From Gemmatimonadota bacterium (GTDB taxonomy: Bacteria > Gemmatimonadota > Gemmatimonadetes > Longimicrobiales > Gaopeijiaceae), in assembly GCA_015664885.1 (NCBI GenBank), contig DQPL01000089.1, positions 62,001-126,000 of the forward strand: 64,000 nucleotides of DNA. The letters run 5' to 3'. Position numbers and translations under genes: made by a program. This document shows, piece by piece, positions 8,553 to 16,928 of the stretch (position 1 is its first letter; the number at the start of each line of letters is the position of its first letter). The notes under the pieces were generated by a model. It saw only the letters and a program-made list of their open reading frames with translations. It had not been told where the DNA came from and did no database searches.

Positions 8553-9248
8553 ATGCGCGTTTCGTTTCGTACTCTTAGCAGCGCCGCGATGTTAGCGCTC
8601 ACGCTAGCGCCGTCGTGGGTGGAGGCCCAGAGCATTCCGTCTCCGTACTTGTATCTCACGGCCAAGAAGGAGACCGGTCCAGTCATCGGGTACATGAACG
8701 CCGCCACCGGTCGTTTCGGTTTCGGCCCTCCGGGAGGACGGTTGCTGGGAGTCCGCTGGGGAATCGAGCTCACAGGACCACTGTCCTTCGAGGTTGTGAG
8801 CGGCATGGTCGAGGGCATCCGAGACATCGTGAACCCCGGTCGCGACGAAGGAGAGCGCAAGGTTGGTGAAGCCGACGTGCGCATGATGACCGTGGACGCT
8901 CGCCTTAAGTTCAGCCTCACGGGAGACCGTACCTGGCACAGCATCGCGCCGTTCATCGTATTCGGGGGCGGCATGGCTTTCGATCTTGCCGGTGTCGATG
9001 CGGTCGAGGAGGACCTGCTACCGGAAGACCGGTTCGCGTTCGGCAAGTCCTTCTTCGGTACGCTCGGCGGGGGAACTCGATGGTTTCTCACAGATCGATT
9101 CGGTCTGCGCGCAGACGCTGTATTCTCGCTCTGGAGGCTCAAGACGCCCCCCGGTTTCAGTGATCCTGAGCGTGACTTCGGCAACGTTGAAGAAGGTGAG
9201 TGGGCCCGAGGCCTCACCTTCACGGTCTCTGGCCTTTGGCGCTGGTAG
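8553..9248 (+). CDS. Predicted outer-membrane beta-barrel protein
   Basis: The 231-residue protein has a Sec signal peptide (AMLALTLAPSWVEAQS, cleavage near EAQ). Alternating hydrophobic/aromatic strands rich in glycine follow (RFGFGPPGGRLLGVRWGIEL, TLGGGTRWFLTDRFGLRADAVF), and the protein ends in an aromatic residue (SGLWRW), as expected for small outer-membrane barrels. No enzyme motif is seen. It diverges from the SH3b gene over a 118-base gap. The purine-rich GGAGAGGAG lies about 12 bases before the ATG, somewhat far for a ribosome site. Its stop is 10 bases before the moeA start, so the two are probably on one transcript without an evident functional link. Confidence 0.72.
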   Translation: MRVSFRTLSSAAMLALTLAPSWVEAQSIPSPYLYLTAKKETGPVIGYMNAATGRFGFGPPGGRLLGVRWGIELTGPLSFEVVSGMVEGIRDIVNPGRDEGERKVGEADVRMMTVDARLKFSLTGDRTWHSIAPFIVFGGGMAFDLAGVDAVEEDLLPEDRFAFGKSFFGTLGGGTRWFLTDRFGLRADAVFSLWRLKTPPGFSDPERDFGNVEEGEWARGLTFTVSGLWRW

Positions 9249-9258
9249 CGACAGAACG

Positions 9259-10569
9259 GTGAGCGATCCCTCTCCCACTCAGTTCGAAATCCGTGGCGCG
9301 GACTGGCTGAGTCTCGACGAGGCACAGAGCCGCATCTTTGAGGACGTCGGCCGACTACCGGCGGAACTCATCGACGTCGGTGACAGCCTGGGGCGAGCGT
9401 TGGCGGAGAACCTCAAGGCGACTGCGACGCTGCCGCCGTGGGACAACAGCGCCATGGACGGCTACGCCGTGCTCGGTGACGACATCGCGGGCGCGAGTGC
9501 GTCCACTCCGGTCGTGCTGACCGTGGCGGGGGCGGTTCGCGCGGGCGAAGTGCCCAGCACGCCCGTCGAGCCCGGGCAGGCCGTTCGCATCATGACCGGG
9601 GCTCCGGTCCCCGCAGGCTCAGATACCGTAGTGCGCGTGGAAGACACCGACGCCGAAGCCAATCCCGGACGGGTGTGCGTCCTTCGCGACCGGGATCGGG
9701 GCCGCAACATCCGGCCCGCCGGAGCCGACATGCAGCTGGGCGACGTGGTGCTCCTGGCTGGCCACGTGGTGACGCCGGGGTCGGTCGCGGCTCTCAGCGC
9801 CCTCGGTCTCACGTCGGTTTCCGTCGTGCGTCGCCCCTCGGTCGCGATTCTGGCCACGGGAGATGAACTGCGCACACCCGATCGATATGACGACGTCCGC
9901 ATCGGCGCCGGTGTACCCGAATCGAACGGGCCGATGTTGGCCGCCGCGGTATTGCACGCCTCAGCGGTCCCAGTCCGACTGGGAACTGCCATCGATGACG
10001 AGCACGACCTGCGCGAGCGAATCGAGAGCGCGGCAGATGCCGACACGCTCGTGACCATCGGAGGCGCCTCCATGGGTGAGGCCGACCTGGTGAAGCGGGT
10101 TCTCGACGACCTGGGATTCGAGCAGAGCTTCTGGCGAGTCCGCATGCGCCCCGGCAGCCCGTTCGGCTTCGGCTGGCTTCCGCGGCAGGACCGCAAGCAG
10201 CCGGTATTCGGGCTGCCCGGAAATCCGTCTTCGGCGTTCGTCACCTTCGAACTCTTGGTTCGACCGTTCCTACTCGCGCTGGCCGGGCACCGCAACATCT
10301 TGCGCCGAACCGTTCGGTGCATTGCGGGAGAGCCATTGAAGGGTCCGTCCGACGCGACTTGTTTCCTCAGGGTGGGCCTCGATTCGGCCTCACATCCGCC
10401 ACGCATCACTTTGGTCGGGCCGCAGGGCTCCGGACTGGTGCGAACGCTGCATGCTGCCGACGGGCTGGCGGTGCTGCCAGATGGAGTCCGAGAGATCGCG
10501 GAGGGAGAGCTCGTCGACGTGATGTTGATCGACGACGCTCCGGCGGCCGAGCCGTTCAGGGCGGTGTGA
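9259..10569 (+). CDS. moeA: Molybdopterin molybdenumtransferase
   Basis: MoeA inserts molybdate into adenylylated molybdopterin in the cytoplasm. The 436-residue product has the family signatures in order: PPWDNSAMDGYAV (about 59-71), GAPVPAGSDTVV, ATGDEL, a GVPESNGPMLAA segment, GGASMGEADLVKRVL and GLPGNPSSAFVTFELLVRP. The GTG at 9259 is chosen because it follows the previous stop by 10 bases and gives a normal-length N-terminus; upstream in-frame sequence runs into the outer-membrane gene. No other molybdenum-cofactor gene is in view. The gene overlaps the start of the M23 lipoprotein by 4 bases (GTGA). Confidence 0.94.
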   Translation: MSDPSPTQFEIRGADWLSLDEAQSRIFEDVGRLPAELIDVGDSLGRALAENLKATATLPPWDNSAMDGYAVLGDDIAGASASTPVVLTVAGAVRAGEVPSTPVEPGQAVRIMTGAPVPAGSDTVVRVEDTDAEANPGRVCVLRDRDRGRNIRPAGADMQLGDVVLLAGHVVTPGSVAALSALGLTSVSVVRRPSVAILATGDELRTPDRYDDVRIGAGVPESNGPMLAAAVLHASAVPVRLGTAIDDEHDLRERIESAADADTLVTIGGASMGEADLVKRVLDDLGFEQSFWRVRMRPGSPFGFGWLPRQDRKQPVFGLPGNPSSAFVTFELLVRPFLLALAGHRNILRRTVRCIAGEPLKGPSDATCFLRVGLDSASHPPRITLVGPQGSGLVRTLHAADGLAVLPDGVREIAEGELVDVMLIDDAPAAEPFRAV

Positions 10570-11018
10570 GGGGCGTCTGCCTGGCTCTAGCGACCTGCGG
10601 GGTCGTCGCTTGCTCGGTGCCGCGATGGCCGGTCGATGCTCCGATGTCCTCTCCTTTCGGCCTGCGACTCACCGGGCTGCGACCGAACATCCATCGAGGC
10701 GTCGACCTGGAGGTGCCGGAGGGGACGCTCGTACGGGCGATGAACGACGGCCGCGTGCGCTTCGCCGGCATGATGAGCGGATACGGGAACGTCGTGTGGC
10801 TCGAGCATGGGAGGAACCTGCTCAGCCTATACGCGCATCTGTCCCGGATCGAAGTCGCTCGCGGGGATCAAGTAGGCGCCGGCGCCGTCATCGGGCTCAG
10901 CGGTGCGACCGGAGACGTAACCGGGCCCCACCTCCACTTCGAAGTGTGGAGATGGGGCCGCGAGGTCGATCCTGTGCCGCTCTTGGGTGGGCGCCCCGGG
11001 CGCCACTACTTGGATTGA
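10566..11018 (+). CDS. M23 (LytM-type) peptidase domain lipoprotein
   Basis: The 150-residue product starts at a GTG overlapping the moeA stop (GTGA). It begins with a short lipoprotein signal (LALATCGVVAC, cysteine about 16) and consists almost entirely of a LytM fold: the first zinc-ligand motif is HRGVDLEV, followed by YGNVVWLEHG, LYAHLSRIEVARGDQVG and the GPHLHFEVW motif. Both ligand-bearing motifs are intact, so it could be an active peptidoglycan endopeptidase rather than an EnvC-type activator. It is short for the family, with no coiled coil. It ends 17 bases from the stop of the convergent etfA. Confidence 0.85.
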   Translation: MRGVCLALATCGVVACSVPRWPVDAPMSSPFGLRLTGLRPNIHRGVDLEVPEGTLVRAMNDGRVRFAGMMSGYGNVVWLEHGRNLLSLYAHLSRIEVARGDQVGAGAVIGLSGATGDVTGPHLHFEVWRWGREVDPVPLLGGRPGRHYLD

Positions 11019-11035
11019 AGACGGACTGGTCGGCT

Positions 11036-12025
11036 TCAGTCGGCTGCTTTCAGGGCTGCCACTTCTTCCGCGAGCCGCGGTAGGATCTCGAAGAGATCCC
11101 CTACGATGCCGTAGTCGGCCACCCCGAAGATGGGTGCGTCCGCATCCCTGTTGATCGCCACGATCGTCTGGGAGGTGCGCATTCCGGCGAGGTGTTGAAT
11201 CGCGCCTGAGATTCCGACCGCGAAGTACAGCTTCGGCGCCACAGTCTTGCCCGTCTGACCCACCTGCTCACCGTGTGGGCGCCATCCGGCGTCCACCACC
11301 GCCCTGGAGGCGCCGAGCGCCACGCCGGGCCCCAGAGCGTCTCTCAGCGACTCCAGTAGGCCCCAGTTCTCGGGATCCTTCATGCCGCGCCCTCCCGAGA
11401 CGATGGTGGTCGCCTCGGACACGTCGAGCGCCCCGTCCGCCGCAGCCTTGCGTTCTATGACGCGAATCCGCCACGCGGAAGGGTCGATGTCGGGCGTGAA
11501 CGTGCTCACGGCGCCCCCCGCAGCATGCTGCTCGACCGGGAAGATGTTGGGCCGGATCGTGACCATCGCCGGCACTGCATCGACCGACAGGTGCGCGAAG
11601 GCCTTGCCCGAGTACACCGGCTTGGTAATCGACAGCACTCCGTCGTCCACATCGATACTGGTGACGTCCGAGGCCAGCGGTACGTCGAGCATCGCCGCGA
11701 CGCGCGGGGCGACGTCCTTGCCGACCGTAGTGGCCGGCAAGATCACTGCCGCGAAGTCACCCGCTCGGACGTGGTCCGCTATAACCTGCGCGTAACCCTC
11801 TGGGTTGTACTCCACCAGCGCTTCGTGCTCTCCAACTGCGATCGAGGCCGCACCGACCTCGCCGAGCGCGCCGGCCGACTCGAACAGCCCTGGACCACCC
11901 AGGGTAATGACGTGCGCCGATCCACCTAGCTGGCCCGCCAGTCGCGCGGCAGTGCTGACCGCCTCGCGCGCAGCACTCCCGATTTGTCCGGCCCTTTGTT
12001 CTGCGAAAGCGAGTACGTCGCTCAT
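11036..12025 (-). CDS. etfA: Electron transfer flavoprotein subunit alpha
   Basis: EtfA carries FAD and passes electrons from acyl-CoA and related dehydrogenases to the quinone pool via ETF-QO. The 329 residues show an N-terminal alpha/beta domain (VLAFAEQRAGQIGSAAREAV) and the C-terminal FAD-binding signature: GVALGASRAVVDAGW, QVGQTGKTVAPKLYFAVGI, SGAIQHLAGM and INRDADAPIFGVADYGIVGD. The start codon overlaps the etfB stop in ATGA, giving tight coupling and equal subunit synthesis. Length is typical. Confidence 0.95.
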   Translation of the reverse strand: MSDVLAFAEQRAGQIGSAAREAVSTAARLAGQLGGSAHVITLGGPGLFESAGALGEVGAASIAVGEHEALVEYNPEGYAQVIADHVRAGDFAAVILPATTVGKDVAPRVAAMLDVPLASDVTSIDVDDGVLSITKPVYSGKAFAHLSVDAVPAMVTIRPNIFPVEQHAAGGAVSTFTPDIDPSAWRIRVIERKAAADGALDVSEATTIVSGGRGMKDPENWGLLESLRDALGPGVALGASRAVVDAGWRPHGEQVGQTGKTVAPKLYFAVGISGAIQHLAGMRTSQTIVAINRDADAPIFGVADYGIVGDLFEILPRLAEEVAALKAAD

Positions 12026-12765
12026 AGCGCGTTCGCCTCCTCACGCAGAAGCCGGAGCAGCTCGGGCACAGCGTCGGGGCCTTCGCCTACGATCCGGCCG
12101 GCCGCGCGCGCAGGAGGCTCGCTCAAGCGATCCACGCGAAGACGCTCAGGGACGGAGGTGGCCTCTTTCTCTTCGAGCGGCTTCCGCTTGGCGGCCATGA
12201 TGCCCTTCAGCGAGGCATAGCGTGGCTCGTACTCACCCTTGGTGATCGTGAGCACCGCCGGCAGGTCGACTTCGATGACCTCGACGCCCCCTTCTACCTC
12301 GCGGTGACAAACCGCCATGTCGCCTTGTACTTCAAAGGATGCCACCCCGGTCACGCAGGGGCGGTTCAGCAGCGTCGCCACCATCGGGCCGACCTGTTGC
12401 TGGTCGTCGTCGGCTGCCTTGACGCCAAAGAGGATCAACGCATCGTCAGAGCCCTGCAATTCGTTCGCCAATGCCTTGGCCGTCGCCAGCCCGTCGAGGC
12501 CCACGTCGGCAGTCAGGAGAAGCGCGCTGTCAGCGCCCATCGCAAGGCCCGCACGCAGCGACTCCGCCGTGGAGGCGTCGCCGAGACTCAACAAGGACAC
12601 GGCCCCGTCGCCGGCGGCTTCCTTGGTTCGAAGCGCTGCCTCGACCGCAAATTCATCGTAAGGACTGACGATGAACTTGACCCCGGTCGTCTCGATTCCG
12701 GTTCCATCGATTCGAACGCGGGTCTCGGTGTCAGGAACCCGCTTCACACAGACTGTGACGTTCAA
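12022..12765 (-). CDS. etfB: Electron transfer flavoprotein subunit beta
   Basis: The partner subunit of EtfA binds AMP structurally. The 247 residues begin NVTVCVKRVPDTETRV, the normal EtfB start, and end with the family signature LTITKGEYEPRYASLKGIMAAKRKPLE. I chose a TTG start at 12765 because no ATG or GTG occurs at the conserved N-terminus and a GGAG lies nine bases upstream. An in-frame GTG about 15 codons further up would add residues not expected in the family. It is the first gene of an etfB-etfA pair; the 86 bases to the nhaC stop contain only a short CCCTG/CAGGG hairpin. Confidence 0.93.
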   Translation of the reverse strand: MNVTVCVKRVPDTETRVRIDGTGIETTGVKFIVSPYDEFAVEAALRTKEAAGDGAVSLLSLGDASTAESLRAGLAMGADSALLLTADVGLDGLATAKALANELQGSDDALILFGVKAADDDQQQVGPMVATLLNRPCVTGVASFEVQGDMAVCHREVEGGVEVIEVDLPAVLTITKGEYEPRYASLKGIMAAKRKPLEEKEATSVPERLRVDRLSEPPARAAGRIVGEGPDAVPELLRLLREEANAL

Positions 12766-12851
12766 CGAGGTGCACTCCGCTGTGGCGTGGACGCTACCGC
12801 CCACCGTGTTATTGTCGCGCCGGGGTACCCCTGTCGCAGGGTCGTGATCCG

Positions 12852-14264
12852 CTACAATGTCGCGCCTAGAAGACCGAAGCAGACCGTGGCGATCGCGCCA
12901 CCGACCAGGGCGTAAGGCAGCTGAGTTCGAACGTGGTCGATGTGGTCGGTCGCCGACGCCATCGACGATATGATCGTAGTGTCGCTGATGGGTGAGCAAT
13001 GGTCGCCGAAGATGCCGCCAGACAACGCCGCGGCCAAGAACGGAGCGATCGGCAGACCCAGTCCCGCGGCAGCCGGTACCGCGATGGGGAGCATGATCGC
13101 GAACGTGCCCCAACTGGTGCCAGTGGAGAACGCGATGCCTCCCGAGACTAGAAACACGAGCGGTAGGTACACGAAGTTGGGCATCGTGCCTCTGGTCACC
13201 TCGGCGACGTATTCACCGGTCCCCATGAGCTGAACGACATCGCCGAGTGCGATCGCGAGCAGCAGGATCAGCGCGAGCGGCACCAGCCCCCCTGCTCCCT
13301 TCAGCCCGACCTTGACCAACTCGCTGGTGGTGAACGCTCCTTGCACGCGCAGCATCAACCACGCCACCGCAAGCCCGAAGAGCACCGACCACAGCACGCT
13401 CGTCGAGCCGCTGCCGTCGGCAAACACGCCGTTCCCGGTGATATAGAGCCCGATGGGCATGAAGAGAACCATCGCGGCGATCGGCGCGACCATGTTGATC
13501 GCTCTAGGCGGTATCGTGTCGATGGGATCGGGCGACAGCACGTCCTCGTCGATCATCGGGGTCGCGTCCGGCCACAGCAGCTCACCCGCCTTGGTGCGCT
13601 CCTCAGCCTTCTTCATCGGCCCCAAGTTGATGTTCCATAAGATCACAGCCAGTACCAGCAGTACCGCCACGATCGCGTAGAAGTTGAAGGCGATCGACTG
13701 CACGAAGACGCCCAGCGCATTCTCCACACCAAGACCCTCGAGAATCTGCAGGTTGTACGCCCCCCACGCGTTCAACGGGATGAGGATGCAGATGGGAGCG
13801 GATGTCGAGTCGATGATGTACGCGAGCTTTTCTCTCGAGCACTTGTAGCGATCGAAAAGAGGCCGAGCGGTCGAGCCGGCGACGAGCACTGTGATGTTCG
13901 ATTCGATGAAGATCACGACTCCGGTTGCCCACGCGAGCAGTTGCGCGCGTTTCGCAGAATTGACCCACTTGTTCTGCTCCAGGAAGAGCACGAAGCCGCG
14001 TACCCCCCCGGAGGCCTCCACCGTCGCGATGAGCGCTCCGATCGCGATCGTGAACATGATCGCGCGCGCGTCGCCGTCGCTGCCGAATACGTCGACCGTA
14101 CCTTGGATCGCCGCCGAGAGCCCGGTCAGGGGGTTCCAATCCGAGACGATGGTCCACGCCAGCCACAGCCCCCCCGCCAACGACAGATAGACCTGCTTCG
14201 TCCATATGGCGAGCACGATCGCGAGCACGGGCGGCAGCAAGGTGATCCAGGTCGGATCGCTCAT
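12852..14264 (-). CDS. nhaC: Na+/H+ antiporter, NhaC family
   Basis: The 470-residue inner-membrane protein has about eleven hydrophobic helices. Family-like parts include an N-terminal PPVLAIVLAIWTKQVYLSL, the segment ATGVVIFIESNITVLVAGS, SAPICILIPLNAWGA, SGGIAFSTGTSWGTFAIMLPIAVP and GGIFGDHCSPISDTTIISSMAS, where the GDHCSP element is characteristic of NhaC-type carriers. It would exchange sodium for protons (or organic counter-ions in related members). The ATG at 14264 overlaps the stop of the glycosylase gene by 4 bases (ATGA), which also fixes the start; the frame is open further upstream only as shadow of that gene. Confidence 0.9.
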   Translation of the reverse strand: MSDPTWITLLPPVLAIVLAIWTKQVYLSLAGGLWLAWTIVSDWNPLTGLSAAIQGTVDVFGSDGDARAIMFTIAIGALIATVEASGGVRGFVLFLEQNKWVNSAKRAQLLAWATGVVIFIESNITVLVAGSTARPLFDRYKCSREKLAYIIDSTSAPICILIPLNAWGAYNLQILEGLGVENALGVFVQSIAFNFYAIVAVLLVLAVILWNINLGPMKKAEERTKAGELLWPDATPMIDEDVLSPDPIDTIPPRAINMVAPIAAMVLFMPIGLYITGNGVFADGSGSTSVLWSVLFGLAVAWLMLRVQGAFTTSELVKVGLKGAGGLVPLALILLLAIALGDVVQLMGTGEYVAEVTRGTMPNFVYLPLVFLVSGGIAFSTGTSWGTFAIMLPIAVPAAAGLGLPIAPFLAAALSGGIFGDHCSPISDTTIISSMASATDHIDHVRTQLPYALVGGAIATVCFGLLGATL

Positions 14265-14923
14265 TCTTGGCTTCCTTCGGTCGCGGTTGCAGACGGTTTC
14301 GTCGGCCCCGGATGACGGGACACTCCAGAGGCGCCGAGAACATAGAACCGATAGGGCCAGTCCGCCGCCGCGCTCACCCCGATACGTGTGGAGATGCCCA
14401 CCATGTCGTGAGCCACGGCCCATCCGGCCTGCAGTCGCAGCGGTTCCTCTCGCAGGTCGTGTCCGTACAGCTCGCCGGTGATGCCGAGCGCCTCGCAGAG
14501 CCGGCCCGGACCCGTGCTCAACGGCTCGCAACCTCGGCGTTGCTTCATCACCTTCTGCCCCTCCATCGCGTGCAATCCTCGCAGCAGCACAGCTCCCGCG
14601 TCGCCTTCGGGCCCCGTGACCACGTTCATGCACCAGTGCATGCCGTAGATGCGATACACGTAACTGAAGCCCGCTGGGCCGAACATCACGGCGTTGCGCT
14701 TCGTCGGACCTCGGAGAGTCGCGGCATGTGACGCGGGATCATTGGGGCCGTCATAAGCCTCCGTCTCGACGATCACCCCCGACGTGCGTCGTCCGCCGAT
14801 CGTCGATACGAGTCGATACCCGAGCAGACCCCTAGCCACTTCGAGCGCGGGCCGAAGCAGGAAGCCCGCGGGAAGCTCGGCGCCAGGAGCGAGTCCGGAC
14901 TGCCACGGCAGGGGGCTCGGCAT
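14261..14923 (-). CDS. 3-methyladenine DNA glycosylase (AAG/MPG family)
   Basis: This monofunctional base-excision repair glycosylase removes alkylated purines. The 220 residues contain ARGLLGYRLVS, the catalytic glutamate in VIVETEAYDG, the DPASHAATLRGPTKRNAVMF element, the intercalating tyrosine region SYVYRIYGMHWCMNVV, GAVLLRGLHAMEG and STGPGRLCEALGI, all typical of the AAG family. Length is normal. It overlaps the nhaC start by 4 bases; there is no obvious functional link, so the coupling probably reflects genome compaction. It starts 42 bases after the stop of the NYN-domain gene on the same strand. Confidence 0.93.
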   Translation of the reverse strand: MPSPLPWQSGLAPGAELPAGFLLRPALEVARGLLGYRLVSTIGGRRTSGVIVETEAYDGPNDPASHAATLRGPTKRNAVMFGPAGFSYVYRIYGMHWCMNVVTGPEGDAGAVLLRGLHAMEGQKVMKQRRGCEPLSTGPGRLCEALGITGELYGHDLREEPLRLQAGWAVAHDMVGISTRIGVSAAADWPYRFYVLGASGVSRHPGPTKPSATATEGSQE

Positions 14924-14965
14924 CGCGCTGCTCAGGCGCCGCTCCTGTTAGAAGGCTGTAGCCGT

Positions 14966-16834
14966 CTAGGACCGACTCCGCGAGCCACGGCCTCGACCGC
15001 CTCTACGTCCGCCACGTCCGCTCTCGCTTCCGCCCCCGTCCGATTCGCCGGCAGTCCGCCTGCTGTAGTCGGCGCGCCACGCTTCGAGCACCTGCTCCGC
15101 GCGGGCGGGTGGGACGGCTGCTGAGATCGCGGCCGGGTCATCGCGTAGGGTTCTGAAGAGGTCCGGGCCGAAGCGCTCGACCAGCGTCTCCGCGGTCTTG
15201 TCCCCCACGCCCTTGTAGCGGTGCGCCAGATAGCGGACGATGGCATCGGGCTCGCTCGGGAGACCGAGCGAGCCGAGATCGACTTCGCCGGCCGCTGCCG
15301 TCTCTGCGACTTGCGGCGACGCGGCCTCCACGGGCGCATCTTCAGTCGCCTCATCCGGCGCCACATACGGCGCCGGACTTGAAGCAGCGAAGGCCTGGCC
15401 CTCGAACAGTAACGGCTGGTCCTCGGCCCCTCGGCGGCGCGTGGACCCACGCCGCGGACCGAGACGCAGACCCAGGTCTGCCAGGTCGGAGGGCAGCACC
15501 TCGACGATCCTGGGCTCGCTGCTCTCCGCGACAGGCTCGGACGCCGACTCGGCATCGGGCACGTCGTCAGCCGCCGCTTGGGACTCGAGTCCTCTAGGAT
15601 CCTCATCCGCGACCGCCACCTCCGCAGCACCGGTCACCAGGCTCACCTGGAAGTTGCCGCGGTCCGTCCGCTCCGCTTCGATGATGCCGTGTTCTGTGGC
15701 CTGGGCCAGGAATTTCGAGAACTTCGGGAAGCCCAGCTCGGCCTCGTCGAACGAGCGGTCTCTCTGAAGCATCTTTCGCTTCACGTCGGAGTCACGAACG
15801 GACTCACGCCCCGCTGCTCGGAGATCCTCCAGCGCGGCCCTCAGCAAAGAATAGGCATCCTGGAGTGGGTCATCGGAGGCCTCCGACGCGTCCGCCGACC
15901 CGGACCCCTCTTCGGGCGTGTCGCGGTCAACGCGATCACGTCTGCCTCGGCCGCCGCCCCGGCGAGTGTGGCTCTCACGCGAGTTACTCGTGGCTGCGGG
16001 GCGCCGCCCGCGCCCTCTCATGGGCCCGACCTCGTACTGGCCGTTCTCCAGCTTCTTCAGCTTCACGAGCCCGCGCGAAGAAGCCTCCGCAAGGAACTTG
16101 CTGAACTTGCTGAAGCCCATGCCGGCCTCGTCGAAGTTCGCATCCAACTCCTGCATGACTTGCTTCAGCCGATCCGAGCGCATGACGTCGCTTCGCGCCA
16201 CCATTTTTTTCAGCGCCTCGCCGACAAGCACCCAGGGGTCCCGAGCCTTCTGGTGGAGTTCGGTCGTCTTGGTGAGACCGGTGAGGCTCGTGTAGGAGTA
16301 ATACTCGTCGCAGTTCTGAACGAGGATGTCCGAGCTCGATTCCTGAATGCCCACGCCGATGACGTACTTCCCGTACTCCTTGAGCTTGAGCACCAAGCTG
16401 GAAAAATCCGAATCCCCCGTGAGCAGGATATACGTCCCGATCTCGGGTCGAATGAAGACGAGCTCGACCGCGTCGATCGCCATGCGAATGTCGGTCGCGT
16501 TCTTCTTGTTGCTCCCGTAGGCGGGCGCGAAGATCAGATCGACCGACGCCTCCGAGAGCGGCACGATGTATTGCGGATAGCGACGCCAGTCGGCATAGGC
16601 TCGCTGGACGCTGACCTTGCCCTTGATGACATCGGTGTCGAGAAGGCTTTTGAGTTCCTTCGAGAGGTCGCTGCGCACACCCATCGTGACGTTGTCGAAG
16701 TCGATGAGCAGCGCTGCGTGAGGCGTGTCTTGCGCCGAGGAGCCCGGTCCCCCTTGGTGGGGGGCCCTGGTATACGGTGTACCCATTTGATTTTGTCTCG
16801 CAAACTGAATTGTCTTGCCGCGAGACCTCCCCAC
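14966..16834 (-). CDS. NYN ribonuclease-like protein with two OST-HTH/LOTUS domains and a helix-hairpin-helix
   Basis: The 622-residue product has four parts. Residues ~38-185 form an NYN/LabA-like PIN-fold domain with acidic residues in LLIDFDNVTMG, NATDIRMAIDAVELV and LLTGDSDFSSLVLKLKEYG. Two LOTUS-like repeats lie at ~198-270 and ~325-398, sharing the FDEAxxGFxKFSKFLAxA element. A helix-hairpin-helix follows at ~533-590 (HRYKGVGDKTAETLVERFG), then an Arg/Gly-rich tail. The GTG start at 16834 gives this length; an ATG at 16786 would drop 16 residues, and neither has a strong ribosome site. The likely role is RNA cleavage or RNA binding in the cytoplasm. An acidic low-complexity linker spans ~400-525. 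Confidence 0.87.
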   Translation of the reverse strand: MGRSRGKTIQFARQNQMGTPYTRAPHQGGPGSSAQDTPHAALLIDFDNVTMGVRSDLSKELKSLLDTDVIKGKVSVQRAYADWRRYPQYIVPLSEASVDLIFAPAYGSNKKNATDIRMAIDAVELVFIRPEIGTYILLTGDSDFSSLVLKLKEYGKYVIGVGIQESSSDILVQNCDEYYSYTSLTGLTKTTELHQKARDPWVLVGEALKKMVARSDVMRSDRLKQVMQELDANFDEAGMGFSKFSKFLAEASSRGLVKLKKLENGQYEVGPMRGRGRRPAATSNSRESHTRRGGGRGRRDRVDRDTPEEGSGSADASEASDDPLQDAYSLLRAALEDLRAAGRESVRDSDVKRKMLQRDRSFDEAELGFPKFSKFLAQATEHGIIEAERTDRGNFQVSLVTGAAEVAVADEDPRGLESQAAADDVPDAESASEPVAESSEPRIVEVLPSDLADLGLRLGPRRGSTRRRGAEDQPLLFEGQAFAASSPAPYVAPDEATEDAPVEAASPQVAETAAAGEVDLGSLGLPSEPDAIVRYLAHRYKGVGDKTAETLVERFGPDLFRTLRDDPAAISAAVPPARAEQVLEAWRADYSRRTAGESDGGGSESGRGGRRGGRGRGSRSRS

Positions 16835-16859
16835 CCTACTCGCGTCGTTGGATCACGAG

Positions 16860-16910
16860 CGGGGTCGGGGAAGCCTGCCGGGGGCGCCCACCGTGGACGC
16901 CGCGACCCCG
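16860..16910. repeat. Terminator-like inverted repeat between the ligase gene and the NYN gene
   Basis: CGGGGTCG at 16860-16867 is the exact complement of CGACCCCG at 16903-16910, allowing an 8-base stem with a 35-base GC-rich loop that can itself fold. It sits 19 bases beyond the stop of the acyl-CoA ligase gene and 26 bases before the NYN start on the minus strand. There is no T-run after the stem on either strand, so a classic intrinsic terminator is not supported. It may slow polymerase or protect the 3' end. Confidence 0.35.
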
Positions 16911-16928
16911 TTAGACCGATTCGCTCTC

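Noticed and set aside
9462-10409. 315-codon minus-strand open frame
   Set aside because: Antisense to moeA; composition rich in R, S, T and no motif.
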